From: Streptomyces gardneri
GTDB lineage: Bacteria > Actinomycetota > Actinomycetes > Streptomycetales > Streptomycetaceae
Assembly (NCBI RefSeq): GCF_006539185.1
Contig: NZ_BJMN01000042.1
Span: 33,568 to 97,567 of the forward strand
Reading direction: 5' to 3'
DNA: 64,000 nucleotides
Part shown: positions 17,248 through 25,092 of the stretch, piece by piece
Numbering within the stretch: the first letter of the stretch is position 1
Layout of the letters: the number at the start of each line of letters is the position of its first letter
Notes under the pieces: generated by a model
Told to the model about the DNA's origin: nothing
The model's database searches: none
Seen by the model: only the letters and a program-made list of their open reading frames with translations
Program-made: the position numbers and the translations under genes

Positions 17248-17400
17248 GCCGGCCGGCGGCACGGCGCCCGCCCCGACACCCCGCCGGCCCGCGGAAGGGC
17301 ACCCGAAGCGCCTCCTGGAGCGGCGAAACCGCCCGGATCTTCGTATAAAGGGCTCGGGGTGCCGTTCCCGGTGCCCCCGTGCGCTCAGGAGGTACGGGAC

Positions 17401-18636
17401 ATGCACCACACGGCTCCGGAAGGCCGAGGGCCGGTGCGCTACGGCCCTCCCGCGCCCGACGCGGGCCTGCCCGTCCTCCCCGGGCTCGCCGCCCTCCTCG
17501 CCGCCGCGGCCGGACGCACCGCCCCCGAACCGCCCGGCGGCGGCCCCGTCCTGCGGGAGGCGGCGGCCGGCTACTGGTGGCGCCGCGGACTGCGGACGCA
17601 CGCCGAGGACGTCGTCGCGGCCCCCGGTGCCCCCGCCCTCCTGCTCGCCCTGATCGCCGCGCACGGCGGCGACCTCCTGCTGCCCCGCCCCTGCCCCGCC
17701 TGGTGGGCCCCGCAGGCCCGGCTCCTCGGCCGCCCCGCCTACCACGTACCGACCCCCGCCGAATGCGGCGGCGTCCCCGACCCGTACGCCCTCCTGGAGA
17801 CCGTCCGGCGGGTCCGGGCCGAGGGCGGCGACCCCCGGGTCCTCCTGCTCTCCGTCGCCGACGACCCCACCGCCACCGTCGCCCCGCCCGAGATCGTCCG
17901 CGAGGCCTGCGAGGCCGCCGTCGCCGAAGGCCTCCACGTCATCAGCGACGAGACCTGGCGCGACACCCTCCACCACCCGCACGACACCGTGCTCCTCAGC
18001 CCCGCCGAGATGTGCCCGGACGACGTCACCGTCCTCAGCGACCTCGGCGGCGCCCCCCTCACCCCGGCCGCCTGGCCCTGTGCCATCGCCCGCTTCCCGC
18101 CCACCGACCCGTCCCGCGCCGACCGCTGGACCGACCGCAGGGCCCGCGCCCTCGACGTCCTCACCGCCCTCGGCGCCGTCGTCCCCGGCCCTGTCGCACC
18201 CGCCGCCGCGCACGCCCTCGACGAACCCGAGGATGTGACCGTAATGGCCCGGCGGGCCGCCACCGTCCACGGCCGGCTCGCCGCCGCCGCGCACCGCACC
18301 GCCCTGGCCGCCGGGGCCCTCTCCCGGCCGCCGCAGGCGGGACGCCATCTCTACGTGGACCTCGGCAGGTTGAGGTCGGGACTCGCCGCCCGAGGTGTCA
18401 CCGACTCCATGGAGCTGGAGAGCCACCTGACCGCACGACTCGGCGCCCCCGTCCCCGGCGGACACCGCTTCGGGGACGAACTCGGCGCCCTGCGCGTCCG
18501 GTTCGGCACCGGGATGTTCCTCGGCGGCACCGAGGAGGAGCGCGCCGAGACCCTCGGGTCCCCCAATCCCGAGGAACTGCCGCACGTGGCACGCGCGTTG
18601 ACGGACTTCGGAGGAGCCCTGGAGGAACTCCGGTGA
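17401..18636 (+). CDS. Aminotransferase class I/II-fold protein lacking any lysine
   Basis: 411 residues after a strong AGGAGGT site. The fold resembles aspartate-aminotransferase-type PLP enzymes: a glycine-rich early part, the D183 position in HVISDETWRDTLHH (normally the Asp that contacts the PLP nitrogen; the usual Tyr is Trp) and a C-terminal LRVRFGTGMF segment. At the place of the Schiff-base lysine (usually SxSK) it reads LSDLGGAPL, around residues 212-220. No lysine occurs anywhere in the protein, so it cannot form the normal internal aldimine. A non-catalytic or binding role is more likely. It is followed by an MBL-fold gene on the same strand. Confidence 0.8.
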   Translation: MHHTAPEGRGPVRYGPPAPDAGLPVLPGLAALLAAAAGRTAPEPPGGGPVLREAAAGYWWRRGLRTHAEDVVAAPGAPALLLALIAAHGGDLLLPRPCPAWWAPQARLLGRPAYHVPTPAECGGVPDPYALLETVRRVRAEGGDPRVLLLSVADDPTATVAPPEIVREACEAAVAEGLHVISDETWRDTLHHPHDTVLLSPAEMCPDDVTVLSDLGGAPLTPAAWPCAIARFPPTDPSRADRWTDRRARALDVLTALGAVVPGPVAPAAAHALDEPEDVTVMARRAATVHGRLAAAAHRTALAAGALSRPPQAGRHLYVDLGRLRSGLAARGVTDSMELESHLTARLGAPVPGGHRFGDELGALRVRFGTGMFLGGTEEERAETLGSPNPEELPHVARALTDFGGALEELR

Positions 18637-18781
18637 CCCGCCCCACGCTCCGGCTTTGCCCTGCGTCCCGGCTCAGCCCCGCACGCCCTGCCCCTCCCGC
18701 ACACGCCACTCGCCCCGCACGCCTCACTCGTCCCACCCGCCCCACCCCTCCCGTACGAGCCGCGCAGGACGGAGCCCGCAG

Positions 18782-19912
18782 ATGACCGAACGGACGGCAC
18801 ACCCCGCCCACGCCGCCCAGGGCCCGTACCCCGCCGATCCCTCCGCGGCCACCGCCCCCACGCCGTCCCCGACGCAGCCCCCCGTACAGCCCCCCACTCC
18901 GGCCCTCGCCCCGGCGCCCGTCACGACACCCGCTCCGGCCCCCACTCCCGTGCTCCAGCCGGTCGGCAGGCTGCGTGCGGACTGGCCGCGGACCTTCGTC
19001 GACCGGCTCACCGCGCCCCTCCCCGGCGTACGGGCGATGGCGCGGCTCGCCCGCGAGGGCGCCGTGCGCCCCCGCCCCGAAGGCCTCCGCGACACCCCCC
19101 TGCTCCCCTTCGAGCCGGGGCCGCTGCCACCCGCCGGGCCCGACACCCTGGCCGTCACCTGGGCGGGGCACGCCAGTTGGATCCTGCGCGTCGGAGGACT
19201 CACCGTCCTGACCGACCCCGTCTGGTCCCGCCGGATCTTCGGCACGCCGGCCCGGCTCACCCCGGTCGGCGTCCGCTGGGAGGATCTGCCGCCGGTCGAC
19301 GCCGTCGTCATCAGCCACAACCACTTCGACCACCTCGACGCCCCCACCCTCAGGCGACTGCCCCGGCACACACCGGTGTTCGTCCCGGCCGGACTCGGAC
19401 GCTGGTTCGCCCGCAGGGGGTTCGGCCGCGTGACCGAACTCGACTGGTGGGAGGCGGCCCAACTCGACGGCGTACGCTTCGACTTCGTCCCGGCCCACCA
19501 CTGGTCCAAACGCACCCTCCTGGACACCTGCCGCTCGCTGTGGGGAGGCTGGGTGCTCACCGACCCGTCGGGGCGCCGGGTCCACTTCGCGGGGGACACC
19601 GGGTACGGCCACTGGTTCGCCGAGATCGGCCGCCGCTTCCCCGGCATCGACCTGTCCCTGCTCCCGATCGGGGCCTACGACCCCCGCTGGTGGCTCAGCG
19701 ACGTCCACACGGACCCGGAGGAGGCGGTCCGCGCCCACCAGGACCTGGGCGCCCGGCGGATGGCCCCCATGCACTGGGCCACCTTCGTCCTCTCCTCCGA
19801 ACCCGTCCTGGAACCCCTCACCCGCGTCAGGGCCGCCTGGGAGAAGGCGGGACTGCCCCGCGAGGACCTGTGGGACCTTCCGATCGGCGCCTCACGGGTG
19901 CTCGCTCCCTGA
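18782..19912 (+). CDS. Metallo-beta-lactamase-fold hydrolase (UlaG/NAPE-PLD-like)
   Basis: 376 residues. Residues about 20-60 are a Pro/Ala/Thr-rich low-complexity linker. The MBL fold follows, with AGHASWILRVGGLTVLTDPVW, the metal motif H179-N-H181-F-D183-H184, FAGDTGYG, DLSLLPIGAYDPRWWLSDVHTDPEEA and a final MHWATF. This matches the family that includes UlaG lactonases and NAPE-hydrolysing phospholipase D. The substrate is unknown. The preceding 145 bp are a C-rich, poorly structured stretch. The 3' end overlaps the convergent DedA gene by 21 bp. Confidence 0.85.
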   Translation: MTERTAHPAHAAQGPYPADPSAATAPTPSPTQPPVQPPTPALAPAPVTTPAPAPTPVLQPVGRLRADWPRTFVDRLTAPLPGVRAMARLAREGAVRPRPEGLRDTPLLPFEPGPLPPAGPDTLAVTWAGHASWILRVGGLTVLTDPVWSRRIFGTPARLTPVGVRWEDLPPVDAVVISHNHFDHLDAPTLRRLPRHTPVFVPAGLGRWFARRGFGRVTELDWWEAAQLDGVRFDFVPAHHWSKRTLLDTCRSLWGGWVLTDPSGRRVHFAGDTGYGHWFAEIGRRFPGIDLSLLPIGAYDPRWWLSDVHTDPEEAVRAHQDLGARRMAPMHWATFVLSSEPVLEPLTRVRAAWEKAGLPREDLWDLPIGASRVLAP

Positions 19913-20557
19913 GTGCCCCGCCACCCGCCCGGAAGACCCCCGCACCCGCCGCCACAGCGCCGGCAGCACGCTGATCAGCACCGTCAGCCCCACCGCCGCC
20001 ACGACCCCCTGCCACGGCTCCGGGAAGAGCGAACCGCCCAGGATGCCGATCAGCTGGTACGTCGCCGCCCACGCGAGGCACGCCGCCATGTCACCCCGGG
20101 CGAAGCGCCGCAGCGGCATCTCCGAGAGCAGACACGCCAGCATCACCGGGATCCGCCCCGCCGGCACCAGTCGGGACAGCACGAGCACCGACACCTGATG
20201 GGTGTCGAGCCGCGCCTGCGCCTGCGCGAGCCGCTCAGGCGTCACCCGGCCCCGCAGCGTGGCCAGCCACCGCGAGCCGTTGCGGGAACGGACCCCGCGC
20301 TGCCCGAGCCAGTACAGCGCCACGTCCCCCAGGAACGCGGCGATCGCCGCCACGAGGAAGACGAAGAACAGCGCCAGCGGCGAGCTCTGATGGAAGGCGA
20401 CGACCGCCGCCGAACTCACGATGGCACCCGTCGGGACGATCGGCACCAGCGCGCCCAGCGTCACGAGCAGGAACAGCGACGGGTAGCCGACCGCCTGCTG
20501 CGTCGACTCGGGCGGCAGCTCGCGTATCGCCCCGGCGACCCGGACGAGATCGTCCAT
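19892..20557 (-). CDS. DedA-family membrane protein
   Basis: 221 residues with about five hydrophobic segments. The DedA signatures are present: GALVPIVPTGAIVSS near the N-terminus, the FLGDVALYWLGQRG segment, and RLVPAGRIPVMLACLLSEMPLRRF. DedA/SNARE-associated proteins are implicated in undecaprenyl-phosphate or phospholipid flipping in the cytoplasmic membrane. The ATG overlaps the stop of the upstream MBL gene by one base, so the two are translationally coupled. Confidence 0.87.
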   Translation of the reverse strand: MDDLVRVAGAIRELPPESTQQAVGYPSLFLLVTLGALVPIVPTGAIVSSAAVVAFHQSSPLALFFVFLVAAIAAFLGDVALYWLGQRGVRSRNGSRWLATLRGRVTPERLAQAQARLDTHQVSVLVLSRLVPAGRIPVMLACLLSEMPLRRFARGDMAACLAWAATYQLIGILGGSLFPEPWQGVVAAVGLTVLISVLPALWRRVRGSSGRVAGHSGSEHP

Positions 20558-21336
20558 CACCTGGCGACCTCCGGCCGCACCCGCTCGCCGTGGGCGAGCA
20601 GGTGCACCGCCACCTTCGGCGCGAGCCGGGCGGCGTGGCGGACGAACTCGTCCCCCGGCGCGTGGAACTCGTGCGGCCGGACCCCGTCGAGCCCGATCGG
20701 CCAGTACGTGCCGAAGTGCACCGGTACCGCGGCCGCAGGCGAGAGCGCGGCGAGCGCCTCGGCCGCCCGGCCCGCGTCGAGGTGCCCGTGCCCGAGGTAC
20801 GGACCCCAGCCGCCCACCGGCAGCAGCGCCACGTCCACCGGACCCACCGCCTCCGCCATCCCGTCGAAGAGCCCGGTGTCCCCGGCGAAGTACGTCCGCG
20901 CCTCGCCTTCGACGACATACCCGAGGGCGGGGGAGCGATGCGGCCCGACCGGCAGCCGCCGTCCGTCGTGGAGCGCCGGAACGGCCCGTACCGTCACGCC
21001 CTCGACCGTCACGGTGTCGCCCGGCTCCACCTCGGTCACCCGCAGCCCGTTCCCGTCGAGCCTGCGCAGCCCCGGTACGGCGGCGGGCGCCCCGCGCGGC
21101 ACGACGATCAGGGTCCCGGGCGCGAGCCGGGCCAGCGAGGGCAGGTGCAGATGATCGGCGTGCAGGTGCGAGACGAGCACGGCCTCGGCGCGGGTGGCCT
21201 CGGGCGGCGGCGGGGCGCCGCGCCGCCGCCGCAGGTGCGCGAGCCGCCGCGCGAACAGCGGGTCGGTGAGGAAGCGGACCCCGGAGTCCTCGACCGTGCA
21301 GGTCGCGTGACCCCACCAGGTGACCTCCACCGGCAT
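20557..21336 (-). CDS. MBL-fold metallohydrolase (UlaG-like)
   Basis: 259 residues. WWGHATCTVEDSGVRFLTDPLF starts the fold. H57-L-H59-A-D61-H62 is the metal motif, then YFAGDTGLFDGM, DVALLPVGGWGP and PVHFGTYWPIG. These are typical of the UlaG-like MBL group. It is a paralogue-level relative of the neighbouring 376-residue MBL protein but lacks the long N-terminal linker. The gene overlaps the DedA gene by one base. Upstream, four direct GTCAACC heptamers lie over the likely promoter. Confidence 0.85.
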   Translation of the reverse strand: MPVEVTWWGHATCTVEDSGVRFLTDPLFARRLAHLRRRRGAPPPPEATRAEAVLVSHLHADHLHLPSLARLAPGTLIVVPRGAPAAVPGLRRLDGNGLRVTEVEPGDTVTVEGVTVRAVPALHDGRRLPVGPHRSPALGYVVEGEARTYFAGDTGLFDGMAEAVGPVDVALLPVGGWGPYLGHGHLDAGRAAEALAALSPAAAVPVHFGTYWPIGLDGVRPHEFHAPGDEFVRHAARLAPKVAVHLLAHGERVRPEVAR

Positions 21337-21353
21337 GCCGCCTTCCGTTCTCC

Positions 21354-21381
21354 GTCAACCGTCAACCGTCAACCGTCAACC
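21354..21381. repeat. Four direct 7-bp repeats upstream of the MBL gene
   Basis: GTCAACC is repeated four times without spacing, 18-45 bp before the ATG at 21336. On the transcribed strand each unit reads GGTTGAC, so every copy carries a TTGAC -35-like core. Confidence 0.85.
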
Positions 21382-21516
21382 GGTCCACCGTCTCGGGGGC
21401 TCCGGCCGGCCGCGCCCCGATGTCCGCGACCGTTCCGTACCTCCGTAACGAGGGTAAATGTCCGGAGCGTGCTCCGGAGGATGTTCGGCCGTGCAGATCC
21501 CCAGTAGGGTCGGTCC

Positions 21517-21921
21517 ATGGACGACGTTCGGGTGGCGGCGATCGCCAGCCTCACCCCGCTCGAAGAGCTGGACAGCGACCCCTTCCTGGTGGACACGCGC
21601 GGCCAGCACGAGCTGTGCGCCCGCTGGGCCGTCGACAAGGGGTACGTGCTCGCCCGCCAACTCCTCTTCTACGGCATCCGTCCCGACCACGCGGCGCTGT
21701 GGCAGGACGTGGAGGCGGGCGAGGTCGACCTCTTCGTCGCCGCCAACGAGCGGGTCCTCGCCCGCGCGTTGACCTCGGTGTCCGGCTTCCGCGCCGAGTG
21801 CGAGCGCCGCGGGGTGCGGGTCGAGACCGTCGGCCTCGACGAACCGGCGTACGACACGGCGGCCAAGGCCGGAGTCCACCGGCGGCTCTCCATGCCCACC
21901 GCCGGGTACGACGGTTCCTGA
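21517..21921 (+). CDS. Conserved-looking hypothetical protein, 134 residues
   Basis: Probably leaderless: TAGGGT (21505-21510) then 6 nt and ATG. The protein is soluble and compact, with the segment DPFLVDTRGQHELCARWAVDKGYVLARQLL, then VDLFVAANERVLARALTSVSGFRAECERRGVRVETVG. The last part, a strand-helix-strand alternation ending 'aeCerRGVrVet', faintly recalls the N-terminal nucleotide-like fold of serine recombinases. The catalytic Arg/Ser set is not evident, so this is only a structural impression. No function is assigned. Nothing nearby on the same strand suggests a partner. Confidence 0.75.
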   Translation: MDDVRVAAIASLTPLEELDSDPFLVDTRGQHELCARWAVDKGYVLARQLLFYGIRPDHAALWQDVEAGEVDLFVAANERVLARALTSVSGFRAECERRGVRVETVGLDEPAYDTAAKAGVHRRLSMPTAGYDGS

Positions 21922-22085
21922 CCTGACACCTGACACCTGACCTGACATCGCACCGTACGACCTGACACACATCAGCGCCGTTGCGACCTGACACACCCGG
22001 GCCGTTCAGCGTCACCCGTTTTCCGCCTTGACCGTGGGCGTTGTGCCACGCTTGAGGCAGGAAACGGGCGAAAGGTGAATCGGGC

Positions 22086-24227
22086 GTGGGAGACGGGCGA
22101 TGGGGCGGCGCCGGGCGGTGGCGTACCGCGGGCAGCGCGGTGGTGCGGATGATCGTGGTCTGGGCGGTGTCCACCCTCACCATGCTCGCCCTCGCCGGAG
22201 CGCTCCCCGACTTCGAGCTCCAGTCCGCTGACGGCGACAGCATGACCAGGACGGCCGTCACCGCCGCCACCGCCGCGGGCGTCTTCGGTCTGCTCGGCGC
22301 GCTCGTGTGGCCGGTGATCGTCCGCGCCCTCCTCCTCGTCCCGGCGCTCGTCCTCGGTCTGCTCGTCTTCTTCCTCAACGGCTCGCTGCTGCTCGTCGCG
22401 CTCTGGCTGATCCCCGACGGGCGCGGCGCCGCCGACCCCGAGACCGCCGTCGTGGTCGCCGCCGTCATGTCCGCCGTCGCCTCCGCGACCGCCACGGCCC
22501 TCGCCGTCCGCGACGACGACGCCTACCGTCGCCGCCTCTACCGGCTCACCGGCCGCACCCGCCCCCGCGACCCCGAGGACTCGCCGGGGGCCGCCCCCGG
22601 CACCGTCTTCCTCCAGCTCGACGGCGTCGGCCACCACGTCCTGCGCACCGCCGTGGCCGACGGGCTCATGCCGACCGTCGCCGGCTGGCTCGACTCCGGC
22701 CACCGGCTCACCCCCTGGCGGACCGACTGGTCCAGCCAGACCGGCGCCAGCCAGCTCGGCATCCTGCACGGCACCAACGAGGACGTGCCCGCCTTCCGCT
22801 GGTACGAGAAGGACACCGGGCGGCTCATGGTGTCGAACCGCCCAGCGAGCGCCGTCGAGCTCCAGCGGCGGGCCGTGCGCCGCACCGGGGACGGCGGGCT
22901 GCTCACCCTCGACGGAGCCTCCCGCGGCAACCTCTTCAGCGGCGGCGCCGACCAGCTCGCCCTGGTCCTGTCGATGGCCGCGCGGCGTGGCAGTCGCAAC
23001 CGCTCCCGGGCGGGCTACTTCGCGTACTTCTCCGATCCCGCCAACGCCGTCCGCACCGCCGGCTCGCTCGTCACCGAGTGCGTCCGCGAGGTGTGCCAGT
23101 CGACCCGGGCGCTGCTGCGCCGTGAGACCCCGAGGGTCTCGCGCGGCGGCACGTACCCCTTCGTCCGCGCCTTCGCGACGGTCGTCGAGCGGGACGTGGT
23201 GGTCTCCGCGGTGATGGGGGACATGCTGGCCGGGCGGACCGCGGTCTACGCCGACCTCGTCGCGTACGACGAGGTGGCCCACCACTCCGGGCCGCACGGC
23301 CGGGACACGGACCAGGTGCTGCGCCGCCTCGACCGCGCGGTCGCGCTGATCGAGACCGTCGCCGAGCACGCGCCGCGCCCGTACCGGATCGTGCTCCTCT
23401 CCGACCACGGGCAGAGCCCGGGAGAGACCTTCGAGTCGGCGTACGGCCTCTCGCTCAAGGAGCTCGTACGGGCCGGGTGCGGGCTGCCCGTGCCGCGCCG
23501 AGTCCGCCGCACCCGCAGTGGTTCCGAGGCGCGCGACGCCGCCAGGGACGCGCTGCGCAGCGCCCTGCACCGGCCGCTGGACGAGAACGGCGAGACGGCG
23601 CGCGAACTGCCCGTCAAGCCCTCCGAGCCGCTGGTCCTCGCCTCGGGCAACCTCGGCCTGATCTCCTTCCCCGACGTCCCGCACCGGATGACCCGCGAGG
23701 AGATCGACCGGCGCCACCCGGCGCTCCTGCGGACCCTCGCCCACCACCCGGGCGTCGGCTTCGTGCTCGTGGCGAGCGCCGAGCACGGCTCGCTCGTCCT
23801 GGCCCGCGACGGCGTGGAGGTGCCGGTCGCCGAGCTCACCGACGAGGGTCCGCTGGCCGTCTTCGGCCGGGGCGCGGCGGACGCCGTGCGCCGCACGGAC
23901 GGCTTCCCGCACGTCGCGGACGTCATGATCAACTCGATGTACGACCCGGCGACCGGCACCGTGCACGCCTTCGAGGAGCAGATCGGCTCGCACGGCGGTC
24001 TCGGCGGCGAGCAGTCGCACCCCTTCCTGCTCTCGCCACCGGAGCTGTCGCCGCCCGTCGGCGAGGGGGAGGAGCTGGTCGGCGCGGAGCGGATCCACCG
24101 GGTGCTGCGCCGCTGGCTGCGCGAGTCCTCGGGCCCGCAGGTGCCGCTGGGGATCTCCCCGCCCACGAGCCGATCGGAACAGCACCTTCCGGTCGACGGC
24201 GGCGTCGTACAGGACAAGAACCACTGA
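22086..24227 (+). CDS. Membrane-anchored alkaline-phosphatase-superfamily protein
   Basis: 713 residues, GTG start. Residues about 20-141 hold four membrane helices with a phage-holin-4-like pattern (VVRMIVVWAVSTLTMLALAGALPDFEL, then TAAGVFGLLGALVWPVIVRALLLVPALVLGLLVFFLNG). The remainder is an alkaline phosphatase/nucleotide pyrophosphatase-type domain: D179 in FLQLDGVG, AYDEVAHHSGPH, LLSDHGQSPG and a final GSHGGLGG. These supply the two-metal site. The catalytic Thr/Ser position appears as TGASQLGILHG. The enzyme probably hydrolyses phosphodiesters or phospho-lipids at the membrane. About 160 bp upstream hold repeats of ACCTGACAC without clear purpose. Confidence 0.82.
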   Translation: MGDGRWGGAGRWRTAGSAVVRMIVVWAVSTLTMLALAGALPDFELQSADGDSMTRTAVTAATAAGVFGLLGALVWPVIVRALLLVPALVLGLLVFFLNGSLLLVALWLIPDGRGAADPETAVVVAAVMSAVASATATALAVRDDDAYRRRLYRLTGRTRPRDPEDSPGAAPGTVFLQLDGVGHHVLRTAVADGLMPTVAGWLDSGHRLTPWRTDWSSQTGASQLGILHGTNEDVPAFRWYEKDTGRLMVSNRPASAVELQRRAVRRTGDGGLLTLDGASRGNLFSGGADQLALVLSMAARRGSRNRSRAGYFAYFSDPANAVRTAGSLVTECVREVCQSTRALLRRETPRVSRGGTYPFVRAFATVVERDVVVSAVMGDMLAGRTAVYADLVAYDEVAHHSGPHGRDTDQVLRRLDRAVALIETVAEHAPRPYRIVLLSDHGQSPGETFESAYGLSLKELVRAGCGLPVPRRVRRTRSGSEARDAARDALRSALHRPLDENGETARELPVKPSEPLVLASGNLGLISFPDVPHRMTREEIDRRHPALLRTLAHHPGVGFVLVASAEHGSLVLARDGVEVPVAELTDEGPLAVFGRGAADAVRRTDGFPHVADVMINSMYDPATGTVHAFEEQIGSHGGLGGEQSHPFLLSPPELSPPVGEGEELVGAERIHRVLRRWLRESSGPQVPLGISPPTSRSEQHLPVDGGVVQDKNH

Positions 24228-24379
24228 CACCGTCGGCGCGCCGGAGGCCGGGAGCCGGAAGGACGAGCCCGCGCCGTGACCGCCGGTGCGGTGAATCCGG
24301 GGCCCGGGCGTAGGCCGCCCGGGCGGATCTCGCGCCCGGAGCGCCGCGCGCGGACCCGGGCGGGGCAGTACGGATCTCC

Positions 24380-24766
24380 GTGAGCCCCGTGCCCGAGCCG
24401 ACCGCGACGCCCGCCAACCCGGCGGGCCGCCGGACGCGCCCCGCGCCGGGCGGACCCCGATGGCTCGCGCTCCTCCTGATCCTCGCCGCGCTCCTCGGCG
24501 CCGGCGCGGCAGGAGCCCTCGCAGGCGGAGTCGAGCTCCGCGCCGCGACCGCCGCCCCCGCCTCCGACCAGGGCGGCGAGACCTTCGACCCGGCGGCCGC
24601 GGAGGCCGGGCTCCCCGGCCGGGCCAGGCGCCGCCGCACGCGCCTCCGGCCCGCCCCGGCGCGCCGCCGCCCCCGTACCGCCCGGCGGCGCTCCCGTACC
24701 GCCGCCCCCGCTCCCGTACCCACCCCGCGTGGCGACGCGCCCCGGCGCGTGGTGATGCGCTGCTGA
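24380..24766 (+). CDS. Possible single-pass membrane protein with Arg-rich tail
   Basis: 128 codons from a GTG. Residues about 28-47 form one hydrophobic helix (WLALLLILAALLGAGAAGALAGG) after a Pro/Arg-rich start. The tail beyond residue 80 is almost all Arg, Pro and Ala. In the +1 frame the tail instead reads as a Pro/Gly/Ala-rich sequence (VPPGGAPVPPPPLPYPP) ending at a TGA, which looks equally protein-like. A frameshift or misassigned end is possible. No ribosome-binding site is clear. No family recognised. Confidence 0.4.
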   Translation: MSPVPEPTATPANPAGRRTRPAPGGPRWLALLLILAALLGAGAAGALAGGVELRAATAAPASDQGGETFDPAAAEAGLPGRARRRRTRLRPAPARRRPRTARRRSRTAAPAPVPTPRGDAPRRVVMRC

Positions 24767-24821
24767 GAGGCCCGCACCTCCCGGCAGCCCCCTACATCAC
24801 CCCCCCGCGAGGAGTTCCGCC

Positions 24822-24974
24822 ATGCCCGTCGACCCGTACGCCGTCCTCCAGGCCCTGCTGCGCGCCGAGGCCTCCCGCGCCCAGCGCGCCGACCACCGCT
24901 CCACCGAACCCGCCGAACCGGCACCCACCCCGGCGACCGAGCCGCCCACCCCCCGGGAGGACCGCGCCCGCTGA
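24822..24974 (+). CDS. Small 50-residue protein with DPYAVLQALLRAEA start
   Basis: ATG preceded by GAGGAG at 7 nt, the best ribosome-binding site in this gap. The first 18 residues, MPVDPYAVLQALLRAEAS, form an amphipathic helix; the remainder is Pro/Glu/Arg-rich and probably disordered. I recall similar short proteins with a DPYAVLxALLRAEA motif in other Streptomyces, but have no function for them. It lies 118 bp upstream of the membrane hydrolase gene on the same strand. Confidence 0.6.
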   Translation: MPVDPYAVLQALLRAEASRAQRADHRSTEPAEPAPTPATEPPTPREDRAR

Positions 24975-25092
24975 GCACCGGCGGAAGCGGACCGAGACGC
25001 CTCGGACCGGGCCGGACGCGGACCGGGCCGGACGCGGGCCGCGGCGGATATTCGATTTGCGGGCGGGTGTACGGGCGTACGAGGCTGATCCG

